Shown here: piece after piece, positions 27,814 to 38,101 of the stretch
Layout: each line of letters opens with the position of its first letter
How positions within the stretch are numbered: position 1 is the stretch's first letter
Assembly (NCBI RefSeq): GCF_015354575.1
Contig: NZ_JACAFQ010000009.1
Span: 62,001-126,000 of the forward strand
Source: Pseudomonas sp. UFMG81
GTDB lineage: Bacteria > Pseudomonadota > Gammaproteobacteria > Pseudomonadales > Pseudomonadaceae
Reading direction: 5' to 3'
DNA: 64,000 bases
Position numbers and translations under genes: made by a program
Notes under the pieces: model-generated
The model's input: only the letters and a program-made list of their open reading frames with translations
Told to the model about the DNA's origin: nothing
The model's database searches: none

Positions 27814-30441
27814 ATGAGCGATATCGATCTGCGTTTGCGCGAGGATGTGCACCTTTTGGGAGAACTGCTTGGCGAGACCATCCGCCAGCAGCATGGCGAG
27901 GCGTTCCTGCAGAAGATCGAGGACATCCGCCACAGCGCCAAGGCCGACCGGCGTGGCGCGGGCGAGCAGTTGAGCTCGACCTTGGGCGACCTGGCCGAGG
28001 AGGACCTGCTGCCGGTGGCGCGGGCCTTCAACCAGTTCCTCAACCTGGCCAACATCGCCGAGCAATACCAGCTGATTCGCCGCCGCGACGCTGAACAGCC
28101 ACCGCCCTTCGAGGCGCAGGTATTGCCCGAGCTGCTGACCCGCCTCAAGGCGGCGGGGCACAGCGACGATGCCTTGGCCCGGCAGTTGGCCAAGCTGGAT
28201 ATCCAGCTGGTGCTCACCGCCCACCCCACTGAAGTGGCACGTCGTACCCTGATCCAGAAGTATGACGCCATCGCCGCGCAACTGGCGGCGCAGGATCACC
28301 GTGACCTGACCCCAGGCGAGCGCCAGCAGGTGCGTGAACGCCTGCGCCGGCTGATCGCCGAGGCCTGGCACACCGAGGAGATCCGGCGCACCCGGCCAAC
28401 GCCGGTGGATGAAGCCAAGTGGGGCTTCGCGGTGATCGAGCATTCACTGTGGCAGGCCATCCCCAGCCACCTGCGCAAGGTCGATGCGGCGCTGCATGCG
28501 GCCACCGGCCTGCGCCTGCCGCTGGAGGCCGCCCCTGTGCGCTTTGCCTCGTGGATGGGCGGCGATCGCGACGGCAACCCCAACGTCACCGCCACCGTGA
28601 CCCGCGAAGTGCTGCTGCTGGCGCGTTGGATGGCCGCCGACCTGTTCCTGCGCGATATCGACTACCTGGCCGCCGAGCTGTCCATGCAGCAGGCCAGCGC
28701 CGCCCTGCGGGACAAGGTCGGTGACAGCGCCGAACCCTACCGCGCCTTGCTCAAGCAACTGCGCGACCGCCTGCGCGCCACCCGCGCCTGGGCCCATGCT
28801 TCTTTGACCACCACCCAGCCGGTCAGCGCTGCAGTATTGCTCGACAACAGCGACCTGATCGCGCCGCTGGAGCTGTGCTTCCAGTCGCTGCATGAATGCG
28901 GCATGGGCGTGATCGCCGACGGCCCACTGCTCGACTGCCTGCGCCGGGCAGTGACCTTCGGCCTGTTCCTGGTGCGCCTGGATGTGCGCCAGGACGCTGC
29001 CCGTCATCGCGACGCACTGAGCGAGATCACCGATTACCTGGGTCTGGGGCGCTATGCCGACTGGGATGAGGAGCGGCGCATCGACTTCCTCCAGGCCGAA
29101 CTGAAGAACCGCAGGCCGTTGCTGCCTGGGCATTTCAAGCCTCAGGCCGAGACCGCCGAAGTGCTGGCCACCTGCCGGGAAATCGCCGCCGCACCGGCGG
29201 CTTCGCTGGGCTCTTATGTGATCTCGATGGCGGGCGCCGCATCCGACGTGCTGGCGGTGCAGTTGCTGCTCAAAGAAGCTGGGCTGACCCGGCCGATGCG
29301 CGTGGTGCCGCTGTTCGAAACCCTCGCCGACCTGGACAACGCGGGGCCGGTGATGGAGCGCCTGCTTGGTTTGCCGGGTTATCGCGCCGGGTTGCATGGG
29401 CCGCAGGAAGTGATGATCGGTTACTCCGACTCGGCCAAGGACGCCGGCACCACGGCGGCGGCCTGGGCGCAGTACCGGGCCCAGGAAAACCTGGTGCGTA
29501 TCTGCCGCGAGCATCAGGTCGAACTGCTGCTGTTCCATGGCCGTGGCGGTACGGTCGGCCGCGGTGGCGGCCCGGCCCACGCGGCGATCCTGTCGCAGCC
29601 GCCAGGCTCCGTGGGCGGGCGATTCCGCACTACCGAGCAGGGTGAGATGATCCGCTTCAAGTTCGGTTTGCCGGGGATTGCCGAGCAGAATCTCAACCTG
29701 TACCTGGCCGCCGTGCTCGAGGCGACCCTGTTGCCACCACCGCCGCCAGAGCCTGCCTGGCGCGCAGTGATGGACCAGCTGGCCGCCGATGGGGTCAAGG
29801 CCTACCGCGGTGTGGTGCGGGATAACGCCGATTTCGTCGAGTACTTCCGCCAGTCCACCCCGGAGCAAGAGCTTGGCCGCCTGCCCCTGGGCAGCCGCCC
29901 GGCCAAGCGGCGAGCCGGCGGCATCGAGAGCCTGCGGGCGATCCCGTGGATCTTCGGCTGGACCCAGACCCGCCTGATGCTTCCGGCCTGGCTGGGCTGG
30001 GAGACAGCGCTGAACAACGCCCTGGCCCGAGGGCAGGGCGAGTTGCTGGCGCAGATGCGCGCGCAGTGGCCGTTCTTCCGTACCCGCATCGACATGCTGG
30101 AGATGGTGCTGGCCAAGGCCGACGCGCAAATCGCCGAGGCCTACGACCAACGTCTGGTGCAACCGCCGCTGCTGCCATTGGGTGCGCACCTGCGCGACCT
30201 ATTGTCGCAGTCGTGCCAGGTGGTGCTGGGCCTGACCGGGCAGTCGGTGCTACTCGCGCACAGCCCCGAAACGCTGGAATTCATCCGCTTGCGCAACACC
30301 TACCTGGACCCGTTGCACCGCCTGCAGGCCGAGCTGCTGGCCCGTTCGCGCAGCCGCGAAGCCGCTCTGGACAGCCCGTTGGAGCAGGCCCTGCTGGTCA
30401 CGGTGGCGGGTATTGCGGCGGGCCTGCGCAATACCGGTTGA
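27814..30441 (+). CDS. ppc: Phosphoenolpyruvate carboxylase
   Basis: This 875-residue enzyme carboxylates PEP to oxaloacetate and replenishes the TCA cycle. Catalytic His137 lies in [11 protein letters not shown], the flexible GRGG loop in [18 protein letters not shown], and the signature [13 protein letters not shown] is present. The C-terminus ends in RNTG, as required for allostery in this family. A longer frame upstream overlaps the divergent gene and is rejected; ATG 27814 has GGAGAGG upstream and gives the family length. Confidence 0.96.
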   Translation: MSDIDLRLREDVHLLGELLGETIRQQHGEAFLQKIEDIRHSAKADRRGAGEQLSSTLGDLAEEDLLPVARAFNQFLNLANIAEQYQLIRRRDAEQPPPFEAQVLPELLTRLKAAGHSDDALARQLAKLDIQLVLTAHPTEVARRTLIQKYDAIAAQLAAQDHRDLTPGERQQVRERLRRLIAEAWHTEEIRRTRPTPVDEAKWGFAVIEHSLWQAIPSHLRKVDAALHAATGLRLPLEAAPVRFASWMGGDRDGNPNVTATVTREVLLLARWMAADLFLRDIDYLAAELSMQQASAALRDKVGDSAEPYRALLKQLRDRLRATRAWAHASLTTTQPVSAAVLLDNSDLIAPLELCFQSLHECGMGVIADGPLLDCLRRAVTFGLFLVRLDVRQDAARHRDALSEITDYLGLGRYADWDEERRIDFLQAELKNRRPLLPGHFKPQAETAEVLATCREIAAAPAASLGSYVISMAGAASDVLAVQLLLKEAGLTRPMRVVPLFETLADLDNAGPVMERLLGLPGYRAGLHGPQEVMIGYSDSAKDAGTTAAAWAQYRAQENLVRICREHQVELLLFHGRGGTVGRGGGPAHAAILSQPPGSVGGRFRTTEQGEMIRFKFGLPGIAEQNLNLYLAAVLEATLLPPPPPEPAWRAVMDQLAADGVKAYRGVVRDNADFVEYFRQSTPEQELGRLPLGSRPAKRRAGGIESLRAIPWIFGWTQTRLMLPAWLGWETALNNALARGQGELLAQMRAQWPFFRTRIDMLEMVLAKADAQIAEAYDQRLVQPPLLPLGAHLRDLLSQSCQVVLGLTGQSVLLAHSPETLEFIRLRNTYLDPLHRLQAELLARSRSREAALDSPLEQALLVTVAGIAAGLRNTG

Positions 30442-30612
30442 GGTTGTCGGCTTGCGTTCCCGGCCGGTGAGCCATCCATCGCCGACCGGGAACACCAGGG
30501 TTGGTTGCGCCGGGCGCAACCGAGGGCTTTGCAGGCTGCGCCGGACGCTTTGCCGCCCCTTGGGGATGCTTGTCGGGGGGGCGGGCGCTGTGTATCTTGA
30601 GCAGCCTTTTGA

Positions 30613-31350
<738 letters not shown>

Positions 31351-31369
31351 TCCGCCACCGTGCGTCACG

Positions 31370-31389
31370 ACGGCCCGCTTGCGGGCCGT
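31370..31389 (+). terminator. Hairpin between adk and tsaB
   Basis: ACGGCCCGC (31370-31378) pairs perfectly with GCGGGCCGT (31381-31389), 20 bp after the adk stop. The following bases are only moderately T-rich. A TATACT at 31397-31402 just beyond it could be a -10 element for tsaB. Confidence 0.5.
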
Positions 31390-31440
31390 TGTCGTTTATA
31401 CTGCCGCTCTTTTTCCCTTCAAGCCTGGATACCGCGTTCG

Positions 31441-32115
31441 ATGACCACCTTGCTGGCCCTGGATACCGCCACCGAAGCCTGTTCCGTCGCCCTGCTGCAT
31501 GACGGCAAGGTGACCAGCCACTACGAGGTGATCCCACGCATGCATGCGCAAAAGCTGCTGCCGATGATCAAGCAGTTGCTGGCGGATGCTGGCGTGGCGC
31601 TGAGTGCGGTGGATGCCATCGCTTTCGGTCGTGGCCCGGGCGCTTTCACCGGCGTGCGTATCGCCATCGGTGTGGTCCAGGGCCTGGCGTTCGCCCTCGA
31701 GCGCCCGGTGCTGCCGGTCTCGAACCTTGCCGCCCTGGCCCAGGGCGCACTGCGTGAGCGCGGTGTGCAGCAGGTGGCCGCGGCCATCGATGCGCGCATG
31801 GACGAGGTGTACTGGGGCTGCTACCGGGCGGAGCAGGGCGAGATGCGTCTGGTCGGCCAGGAAGCCGTGATTGCGCCAGAGCGCGTGAGCCTGCCAGAAG
31901 GCCTGGGCAGCGACTGGTTCGGTGCCGGTACTGGCTGGGGCCTGGCCGAGCGCCTGGCGGTGCAGGCCACGGCCAGCGATGCCAGCGCGCTGCCCAACGC
32001 CCTGGATATCCTCACCCTGGCGACCTTCGCCTGGGCGCGTGGCGAGGCGGTGGCCGCCGAGCAGGCGCAACCGGTGTATCTGCGCGATAATGTTGCTACG
32101 CCCAAGGCGCGCTGA
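31441..32115 (+). CDS. tsaB: tRNA threonylcarbamoyladenosine protein TsaB
   Basis: This 224-residue ASKHA-fold protein partners TsaD and TsaE in making t6A at position 37 of ANN-decoding tRNAs. Family features are LALDTATEACSVAL at the N-terminus, PRMHAQKLLPMI, and the GRGPGAFTGVRIAIGVVQGLA block. The start at 31441 is the first ATG after the adk-tsaB hairpin. Its position after adk is conserved in Pseudomonas. Confidence 0.93.
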   Translation: MTTLLALDTATEACSVALLHDGKVTSHYEVIPRMHAQKLLPMIKQLLADAGVALSAVDAIAFGRGPGAFTGVRIAIGVVQGLAFALERPVLPVSNLAALAQGALRERGVQQVAAAIDARMDEVYWGCYRAEQGEMRLVGQEAVIAPERVSLPEGLGSDWFGAGTGWGLAERLAVQATASDASALPNALDILTLATFAWARGEAVAAEQAQPVYLRDNVATPKAR

Positions 32116-32248
32116 GGGGCATTTCGTCGGCTATCGCCGTTCGAGATAAAACCTTTTGCGCGAACTGTGGTCCAGTTATCAGTTCGGGCATTAGCGATGG
32201 ATCTCTGATGCTGCTAAATTGCCATCATTGATCCTGAGTGCCCACTCC

Positions 32249-32536
32249 ATGCGTATCGACGGCTTCTCCTCACAGAGCTACCCCATCAAGCGCCCGCCGC
32301 GCAAAGCGCCGGTGCGTGACGAGAGCATCGACGACGCCGAGATCATCGAAGAGCCGGAAGTCCAGGCCAGCCGCACCAGCCGCCGTGGCGGCAACCTGCC
32401 GGCCCGCCAGCAGGACCTGATCTTCCCTCGCGCCCGCGACCGGCGCACCGCCACGGCACTGGCCAGCTACCTCGCCACTGCTGGCTTCACCAGTGACTGG
32501 GAGATGGAAGTGCTGGGGCTGGACCTGTACATTTGA
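32249..32536 (+). CDS. Conserved small hypothetical protein
   Basis: This 95-residue protein is basic and acidic in patches (YPIKRPPRKAPVRDESIDDAE, then IIEEPEVQASRTSRRGG) and looks disordered through about residue 55. A short ordered C-terminus follows (RTATALASYLATAGFTSDWE). No domain is recognised. It is followed after 3 bp by the DUF72 gene, so they are probably co-transcribed. The ribosome-binding site is weak. Confidence 0.65.
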   Translation: MRIDGFSSQSYPIKRPPRKAPVRDESIDDAEIIEEPEVQASRTSRRGGNLPARQQDLIFPRARDRRTATALASYLATAGFTSDWEMEVLGLDLYI

Positions 32537-32539
32537 CGG

Positions 32540-33409
32540 ATGATTCCGTCCCCCCTCCCGTACTTTCTTGGCTGCCCCTCCTGGAGCGAAAACGCCTGGC
32601 GTGAGTACCTCTATCCCGCCGATGCACGCCCCACCGAAATGCTTGGCCTGTACAGCCAGGTGTTCAACGCCGTCGAAGGCAATACCACCTTCTATGCCCG
32701 TCCCGCACCTGCGACCGTGGAGCGCTGGGCGCAAGTCATGCCGCCTGGCTTTCGCTTCACCGCCAAGTTCCCCGGCGATGTCAGCCATGGTGGGGACCTG
32801 CGCGGTCAGCTCGATTCGGCGCTCGACTTCACCCGCCTGATGGCGCCTCTGGGGGCGCGGGTCGCGCCTTACTGGCTGCAACTGCCGGCGCAATTCGGCC
32901 CCGCGCGGCTGGGGGAATTGGCGCACTTTCTCGACGAGATTGGCGTGCCGGTGGCGGTGGAGGTGCGCAACGAGGCGTTCTTCGCCCGTGGCGCGCAGGA
33001 ACGCCAGCTCAACCGTCTGTTGCATGAGCGCGAAGTCGAGCGCATCTGCCTCGACCCGCGCGCGTTGTTCAGTTGCACCTCGCGCGATCCCGGCGTGCTC
33101 CACGCCCAGTCCAAGAAGCCCAAGGTGCCGCCTCGTCCCTGCGCGTTCAGCCAGCACCCGCAGGTGCGCTTCATCGGCCATCCCGAGCTTGCGGCCAACG
33201 AACCTTTTCTCGACCCCTGGGTCGACAAGGTGGCGGCCTGGATCGAGGAGGGGCGCAGCCCCTATGTGTTCCTGCACACCGCCGACAACCGCCTGGCGGC
33301 GGCGCTGGCCCAGCGTTTCCACCAGCGCCTGATGGCCCGCTTGCCTGGGTTGCCCGCGTTACCGGAATTGCCGCGCGCCCCCGAGGTCGAACAACTGGGG
33401 CTACTCTGA
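32540..33409 (+). CDS. DUF72 (YecE-like) TIM-barrel protein
   Basis: This 289-residue DUF72-family protein shows LGCPSWSENAWREYLYP at the N-terminus, FNAVEGNTTFYARP, GFRFTAKFPGDVSH and a late FLHTADN segment. The family adopts a TIM barrel and has no settled biochemical role. The start is 3 bp after the preceding small gene. It forms a plus-strand run with the isocitrate-lyase-like gene 30 bp downstream. Confidence 0.85.
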   Translation: MIPSPLPYFLGCPSWSENAWREYLYPADARPTEMLGLYSQVFNAVEGNTTFYARPAPATVERWAQVMPPGFRFTAKFPGDVSHGGDLRGQLDSALDFTRLMAPLGARVAPYWLQLPAQFGPARLGELAHFLDEIGVPVAVEVRNEAFFARGAQERQLNRLLHEREVERICLDPRALFSCTSRDPGVLHAQSKKPKVPPRPCAFSQHPQVRFIGHPELAANEPFLDPWVDKVAAWIEEGRSPYVFLHTADNRLAAALAQRFHQRLMARLPGLPALPELPRAPEVEQLGLL

Positions 33410-33439
33410 CGACACCTTTCACCTGCCGGAGGTTGAACC

Positions 33440-34270
33440 ATGGATGTGCAAACCCTGCGAGCCGAAGCCTTCAAGGCGCTGCATGAGCGCGATGGGGCCT
33501 TCGTCATTCCCAACCCCTGGGATGCAGGTTCCGCCAGGATGCTGGCCAGCCTGGGCTTCGAGGCACTGGCGACCACCAGTGCGGGGCTGGCATTCAGCCT
33601 GGGGCGGCCCGACGCCGAAGGCGCGCTGACGCTCGACGAGACCCTGGATAACGCCAGGTCGATCGTCGATGCAACGGCATTGCCGGTGGCAGCAGACCTG
33701 GAGAATGGCTTCGGCGATCTGCCGGAGGACTGCGCGCGAACGATCCTGCAGGCCGCCGAGGCTGGCCTGGTGGGCGGTTCGATCGAGGATGCCAGCGGTC
33801 GCAGCGATGCGCCGATCTACGACTTCGAGCTGTCGGTGGCCCGTGTGCACGCTGCTGTGGAGGCTGCTCGGGGCCTGGCCTTTCCCTTCATGCTCTGCGC
33901 CCGCGCTGAAAACCTGCTGCATGGGCGCATGGACCTGGACGACACCATCAAGCGCCTGCAAGCCTACGCCGAGGCGGGCGCCGATGTGTTGTACGCGCCG
34001 GGGCTGCGCAGCGTGGACGAGATCCGCGCGGTGGTGCAGGCGGTGGCGCCAAAGCCGGTGAACGTGTTGATGGGCATGCCGGGGGTGCCGCTGAGCGTGA
34101 ACCAGCTTCAGGACCTTGGTGTACGACGGATCAGCGTCGGCTCGTCGCTGGCCCGCGCCGCCTTGGGAGCCTTCCAGCGCGCAGCCCTGGAAATTCGCGA
34201 GCAGGGCACCTTCAGCTACGGCGAGCAGGCCTTGCCATTCGCCGAACTCAACGACCTGTTCCGCCGCTGA
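33440..34270 (+). CDS. Isocitrate lyase / PEP mutase family protein
   Basis: This 276-residue member of the ICL/PEPM superfamily shows the N-terminal FVIPNPWDAGSARMLASLGF, the substrate and metal region ADLENGFGD, GSIEDASG and LCARAEN. The members closest to this pattern are called carboxyvinyl-carboxyphosphonate phosphorylmutase-like or oxaloacetate-decarboxylase-like. The KKCGH-type catalytic loop of true isocitrate lyases is absent, so C-C bond lyase activity on a small oxoacid is plausible but the substrate is open. GGAGG precedes the ATG. Confidence 0.85.
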   Translation: MDVQTLRAEAFKALHERDGAFVIPNPWDAGSARMLASLGFEALATTSAGLAFSLGRPDAEGALTLDETLDNARSIVDATALPVAADLENGFGDLPEDCARTILQAAEAGLVGGSIEDASGRSDAPIYDFELSVARVHAAVEAARGLAFPFMLCARAENLLHGRMDLDDTIKRLQAYAEAGADVLYAPGLRSVDEIRAVVQAVAPKPVNVLMGMPGVPLSVNQLQDLGVRRISVGSSLARAALGAFQRAALEIREQGTFSYGEQALPFAELNDLFRR

Positions 34271-34276
34271 GCCACT

Positions 34277-34963
34277 ATGCGCCTGGCATTGCTACTAGTC
34301 GGCCTGTCGCTGGTAGCGGGGCTGGCCTGGCAGCTGGGCTGGCGCCTGCCGCAAGCCTGGAACCCCTGGGCGGCGCTGGATGTGCGCCAGCCGCCGAACC
34401 TGCTGACCCCCTACAAGCTGGCGCGTTTGCGCGACGATCCCGAACTGTGCCGCGAAGTGCTGGGCACCTCGGCCCTGCGGCTTAAGCCACAGGCAGACAG
34501 CGCAGCGGGCACCGATTGCCCGCTGCGCAATGTATGGCGTATCGAAGGAGGCCAGGCGCGGCTGAGCAGCAGCTTCCTCGCCAGTTGCCCGCTGGCGGTG
34601 GCCTATGCACTGTTCGAACGACACGGCCTGCAACCTGCGGCGCAACGGGTGTTCGGCCAGCCGGTGGCGCAGGTCGATCACCTGGGCAGCTATGCCTGCC
34701 GCAATATCTACAACCGCCAGCAAGGACGGCTCAGCCAGCACGCCACGGCGGATGCCTTGGATATCAGCGGTTTTCGCCTGCAGGATGGGCAGCGCATCGC
34801 GCTGGCGCGGGACTGGCAGGGGGCGGGGCGCAAGGCCGAGTTTCTACGTCTGGTACGCGATGCGGCCTGCGACAGTTTCAGCACGGTACTGGGGCCGGAT
34901 TACAACACCGCACACCGTGATCACTTTCACCTGGAAACAGGGCTGTGGCAGGTGTGTCGCTGA
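34277..34963 (+). CDS. Extensin-like family protein
   Basis: This 228-residue protein has an N-terminal membrane or signal segment (LLLVGLSLVAGLAWQLGW) and an extensin-like C-terminal domain: SCPLAVAYALFERHGLQ, the metal-site-like HATADALDISGF, and TAHRDHFHLETG. The H-x6-D and H-x-H pattern resembles M15/LAS-type peptidoglycan peptidases, so a cell-wall role in the periplasm is likely. It starts 6 bp after the preceding gene and ends 2 bp before the convergent 206-residue gene. Confidence 0.78.
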   Translation: MRLALLLVGLSLVAGLAWQLGWRLPQAWNPWAALDVRQPPNLLTPYKLARLRDDPELCREVLGTSALRLKPQADSAAGTDCPLRNVWRIEGGQARLSSSFLASCPLAVAYALFERHGLQPAAQRVFGQPVAQVDHLGSYACRNIYNRQQGRLSQHATADALDISGFRLQDGQRIALARDWQGAGRKAEFLRLVRDAACDSFSTVLGPDYNTAHRDHFHLETGLWQVCR

Positions 34964-34965
34964 AA

Positions 34966-35586
34966 TCAGGCGTGCACGCGCACGTTGTTCAGCACCACCG
35001 GGCGTGCCCAGTGGGTGTCGAACTCCAGGTCGTTCTGCTGCTTGGCCAGGGTGGCCTCGTCGAAAGGCTCGGGTGCCGGGTCGAGCAGGTTCTTTTCGAG
35101 TTCGGCAATGGGCAGGAACAGTGGGCGAGGGGAGGGGCCTGGGCCGGGTTCGGCGAGCGGATGACCCTGGCTCATGACCACCGGGCGCAGCCAGCTGCTG
35201 TTGAGGTCGAGCTGGCGCTGCTGCTCGATCAGTTCAGCCGCGCTGAAAGGTTCTGGCGCGGGCTCCAGCAGGTTGGCCTCAAGCTCCGCCTTGGGCAGGA
35301 ACAGCGGCTCGGGTGGAGCGACCTCGGTATCCTGGACCGGCAGGGCGCGTTGCGCATCGATCAGGGCCAGCGCCCTGGCGCCGCCGATGGGTTCGCCGCT
35401 GTCCTTGTCGTACTGCGCCAAGGCCTGGCTGACGCTGTCGGTTTCCCCTTCCTGCTGCTCGGCCATGGCGCGGGCGAAGAAATCCTGCCACAGGTGGCTG
35501 ACGCCACCCAGTGCCTGGGTATTCTGCCGACCGTAGTTGCCGACGGGCGACAGGTAGGTCAAGCCGATGGGAAGAGTATCTGACAT
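34966..35586 (-). CDS. Hypothetical protein with two repeated modules
   Basis: This 206-residue protein has no signal peptide or membrane helix. The C-terminal half consists of two ~50-residue repeats: one beginning PLFLPKAELEANLLEPAPEP and ending SSWLRPVV, the other beginning PLFLPIAELEKNLLDPAPEP and ending THWARPVV. The N-terminal part (YLSPVGNYGRQNTQALGGVS, WQDFFARAMAEQQ) is unrelated. I recognise no family. The repeats suggest two equivalent binding sites. It is convergent with the extensin-like gene and divergent from rsmJ. Confidence 0.72.
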   Translation of the reverse strand: MSDTLPIGLTYLSPVGNYGRQNTQALGGVSHLWQDFFARAMAEQQEGETDSVSQALAQYDKDSGEPIGGARALALIDAQRALPVQDTEVAPPEPLFLPKAELEANLLEPAPEPFSAAELIEQQRQLDLNSSWLRPVVMSQGHPLAEPGPGPSPRPLFLPIAELEKNLLDPAPEPFDEATLAKQQNDLEFDTHWARPVVLNNVRVHA

Positions 35587-35659
35587 GGCAGTCGCGCGCG
35601 TTGTGCTCTGGCAGAATAGCGAATACTGCGTGTATCGGCCGTGGCCGGGGTTTCATTAA

Positions 35660-36463
<804 letters not shown>

Positions 36464-36494
36464 TTGGGTGTTGTGCCGGATGTTGTGATGTTGT

Positions 36495-36566
36495 GTTGAT
36501 TTGTTGATTTGTTGATTTGTTGATTTGTTGATTTGTTGATTTGTTGATTTGTTGATTTGTTGATAT
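36495..36566. repeat. 8-bp minisatellite (GTTGATTT)
   Basis: Eight perfect tandem copies of GTTGATTT and a ninth imperfect copy begin 32 bp after the rsmJ stop. The AT-rich motif contrasts with the GC-rich surroundings. The array is noncoding and probably variable in copy number through replication slippage. Confidence 0.95.
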
Positions 36567-36622
36567 TGTGGATGTTGGCTTTGGAAGATGTAGGTATATC
36601 CATTTTCTTGGGTGACGCTTAT

Positions 36623-36857
36623 TCACCTTTCCGCCCTTACGGCGGCTTACTTTGGTCTTGGCCAAAGTAAGCAAAGCCGCTCGCTCCCATCATACGGCCC
36701 CTGCGCTGCGCTCCGGGGTCCCTTCGCTCCGGCGTCCTCCGGGCCCGCGCGGCCTCCGACTTGCTGCGCAAGTCTACATCTCGCGCCTTCGGCTAATGCC
36801 GAAGGGTGCTGCGCACCAGGGCCCTCCAGACGCCTGCGCTCAGCCTCCTGAAGTCGC
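36623..36857 (+). repeat. 235-bp structured repeat, copy 1
   Basis: This block is the inverted partner of 37149-37383 and has the same length. It is packed with short hairpins, for example a 10-bp stem at 36646-36655 / 36662-36671 and CCTTCGGC..GCCGAAGG near its 3' end. Short open frames through it differ between copies and have no ribosome-binding sites, so I treat it as noncoding. Confidence 0.88.
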
Positions 36858-36927
36858 GAAGTTAGGGGTGGCGCCTGTGCTGGCGTAAGCTGTCGCTAGT
36901 TGGATTAGTTGGGAACTCTGGATTGAA

Positions 36928-37009
36928 ATCGCTGGCAAGCCAGCTCCCACAGGTAATTAACGCGCTTTCAAACTTGCGCTGTACCTGTGGGAGCCGGCTT
37001 GCCGGCGAT
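36928..37009. repeat. Inverted REP pair between the 235-bp repeats
   Basis: The arms at 36928-36955 and 36982-37009 have core GGCTTGCCGGCGAT. As in the pair at 20722, the left arm reads CTGGCAAGCCAG and the right CCGGCTTGCCGG, which preserves internal pairing. Confidence 0.88.
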
Positions 37010-37063
37010 AGGGCCCGAACAAACATTAAACAAGTTACAGCCAAACTTAGATGTCCGTATTAC

Positions 37064-37115
37064 TGCTCTTGCTCTTGCTCTTGCTCTTGCTCTTGCTCTT
37101 GCTCTTGCTCTTGCT
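37064..37115. repeat. Hexanucleotide array (TGCTCT)
   Basis: Eight perfect tandem copies of TGCTCT (37064-37111) are followed by a partial copy. The array lies in noncoding DNA inside the two inverted 235-bp repeats. Confidence 0.95.
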
Positions 37116-37148
37116 TCTAAGCGCGCAATAGTCCAGGCAACACAAATT

Positions 37149-37383
37149 GCGACTTCAGGAGGCCGAGTGGAGGTGACTGGAGGGCCCTGGTGCGCAGCAC
37201 CCTTCGGCGTTAGCCGAAGGCGCGAGATGTAGACTTGCGCAGCAAGTCGGAGGCCGCGCGGGCCCGGAAGGCGCCGGAGCGAGGGGACCCCGGAGCGCAG
37301 CGCAGGGGCCGTATGATGGGAGCGGGCGGCTTTGGTTACTTTGGCCAAGACCAAAGTAACCCGCCGTAAGGGCGGAAAGGTGA
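37149..37383 (-). repeat. 235-bp structured repeat, copy 2 (inverted)
   Basis: This copy is near-identical to 36623-36857 in reverse complement. It keeps the 10-bp stem (37335-37344 / 37351-37360) but with the terminal pair swapped from C:G to G:C, so both sides changed together. That is direct evidence that the fold, not a coding sequence, is maintained. Confidence 0.88.
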
Positions 37384-37440
37384 CTAAATGTCGCCATCGC
37401 CGCCGAATACGCATATATCTATCAAAACCAACACTATGAA

Positions 37441-37536
37441 AGCCGCAGCCGCAGCCGCAGCCGCAGCCGCAGCCGCAGCCGCAGCCGCAGCCGCAGCCGC
37501 AGCCGCAGCCGCAGCCGCAGCCGAAGCCGAAGCCGA
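37441..37536. repeat. Hexanucleotide array (AGCCGC/AGCCGA)
   Basis: Thirteen copies of AGCCGC (37441-37518) are followed by three copies of AGCCGA (37519-37536). The array ends 2 bp before the stop codon of the minus-strand CopD-like gene. In one frame it would encode poly-alanine, which I do not consider a real product. Confidence 0.95.
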
Positions 37537-37538
37537 AA

Positions 37539-38003
37539 TCAGATCAAAATCCGCGAGCTCGCCACCGCCACCACCGCCAGCCCAATCGCCAGATTGACCC
37601 CCACCATCCGCCGAATGCGCCCGAGCACCCCAGCCCCCGCCGCCCAATCCTCAGCCTGCACCGCCGCACGCAACTCAGGCAGCAGCAACGCCTGGATCCG
37701 CATGAACAACGCGAACATCACGATCCCGCCGCCGATCATCACCTGCACATAGCGAGGCGCCGTCTCGAACCCGGCAAAGCGCAGGTGGATCATCCCCATC
37801 CCGCTGACAGCCAACACCGCCACCGCCAGCCAGACCCATCTGAAGAACCGCTGGAAAACCTCCACCCACAGCCGCAGCCGCGCCGGCCCTTCGAGGGCGG
37901 CAACCGTGGCCGGGCGCAGTACCAGCCAGGCGAAGAACATGCCGCCTACCCAGACCAGGGCGGCAAGTACATGCAGGGTGTAGGGCAGGGCAAAGGCGAG
38001 CAT
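37539..38003 (-). CDS. CopD-like integral membrane protein
   Basis: This 154-residue protein has four predicted membrane helices (YTLHVLAALVWVGGMFFAWLV, VWLAVAVLAVSGMGMIHL, VQVMIGGGIVMFALFMRIQA, VGVNLAIGLAVVAVASS). The first carries a conserved His and the WVGGMFF motif of the CopD/YcnJ-like family. The start at ATG 38003 has GGAG 6 nt upstream; earlier TTG and ATG codons lack one. Related proteins act in copper handling, but no copper genes are adjacent. It diverges from dinG across 98 bp. Confidence 0.78.
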   Translation of the reverse strand: MLAFALPYTLHVLAALVWVGGMFFAWLVLRPATVAALEGPARLRLWVEVFQRFFRWVWLAVAVLAVSGMGMIHLRFAGFETAPRYVQVMIGGGIVMFALFMRIQALLLPELRAAVQAEDWAAGAGVLGRIRRMVGVNLAIGLAVVAVASSRILI

Positions 38004-38064
38004 CCGGATCTCCATGCGGCACAAAGGGCAATAGCGGGGTATGATAGCCGGCCCATGCGAAACA

Positions 38065-38080
38065 CTGAAAATATATCCAG
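38065..38080. promoter_or_regulatory. Candidate LexA (SOS) box upstream of dinG
   Basis: CTGAAAATATATCCAG fits the LexA pattern CTG-N10-CAG with an AT-rich centre, 21 bp before the dinG start. dinG is a LexA-regulated SOS gene in E. coli. The site also lies upstream of the divergent CopD-like gene. Confidence 0.6.
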
Positions 38081-38101
38081 CCTTCCGGGCGCCCGCAGAC
38101 C

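Noticed and set aside
36612..36888. Small proteins encoded by the 235-bp repeat
   Set aside because: Frames change between the two copies, there is no start signal, and the conserved feature is base pairing, not codons.
36495..37536. CRISPR-like array
   Set aside because: The repeats are 6 or 8 bp in direct tandem without spacers, and no cas genes are present.
37384..37647. Poly-alanine protein on the minus strand
   Set aside because: It is a translation of the AGCCGC array into the end of the CopD-like gene in another frame, with no ribosome-binding site.
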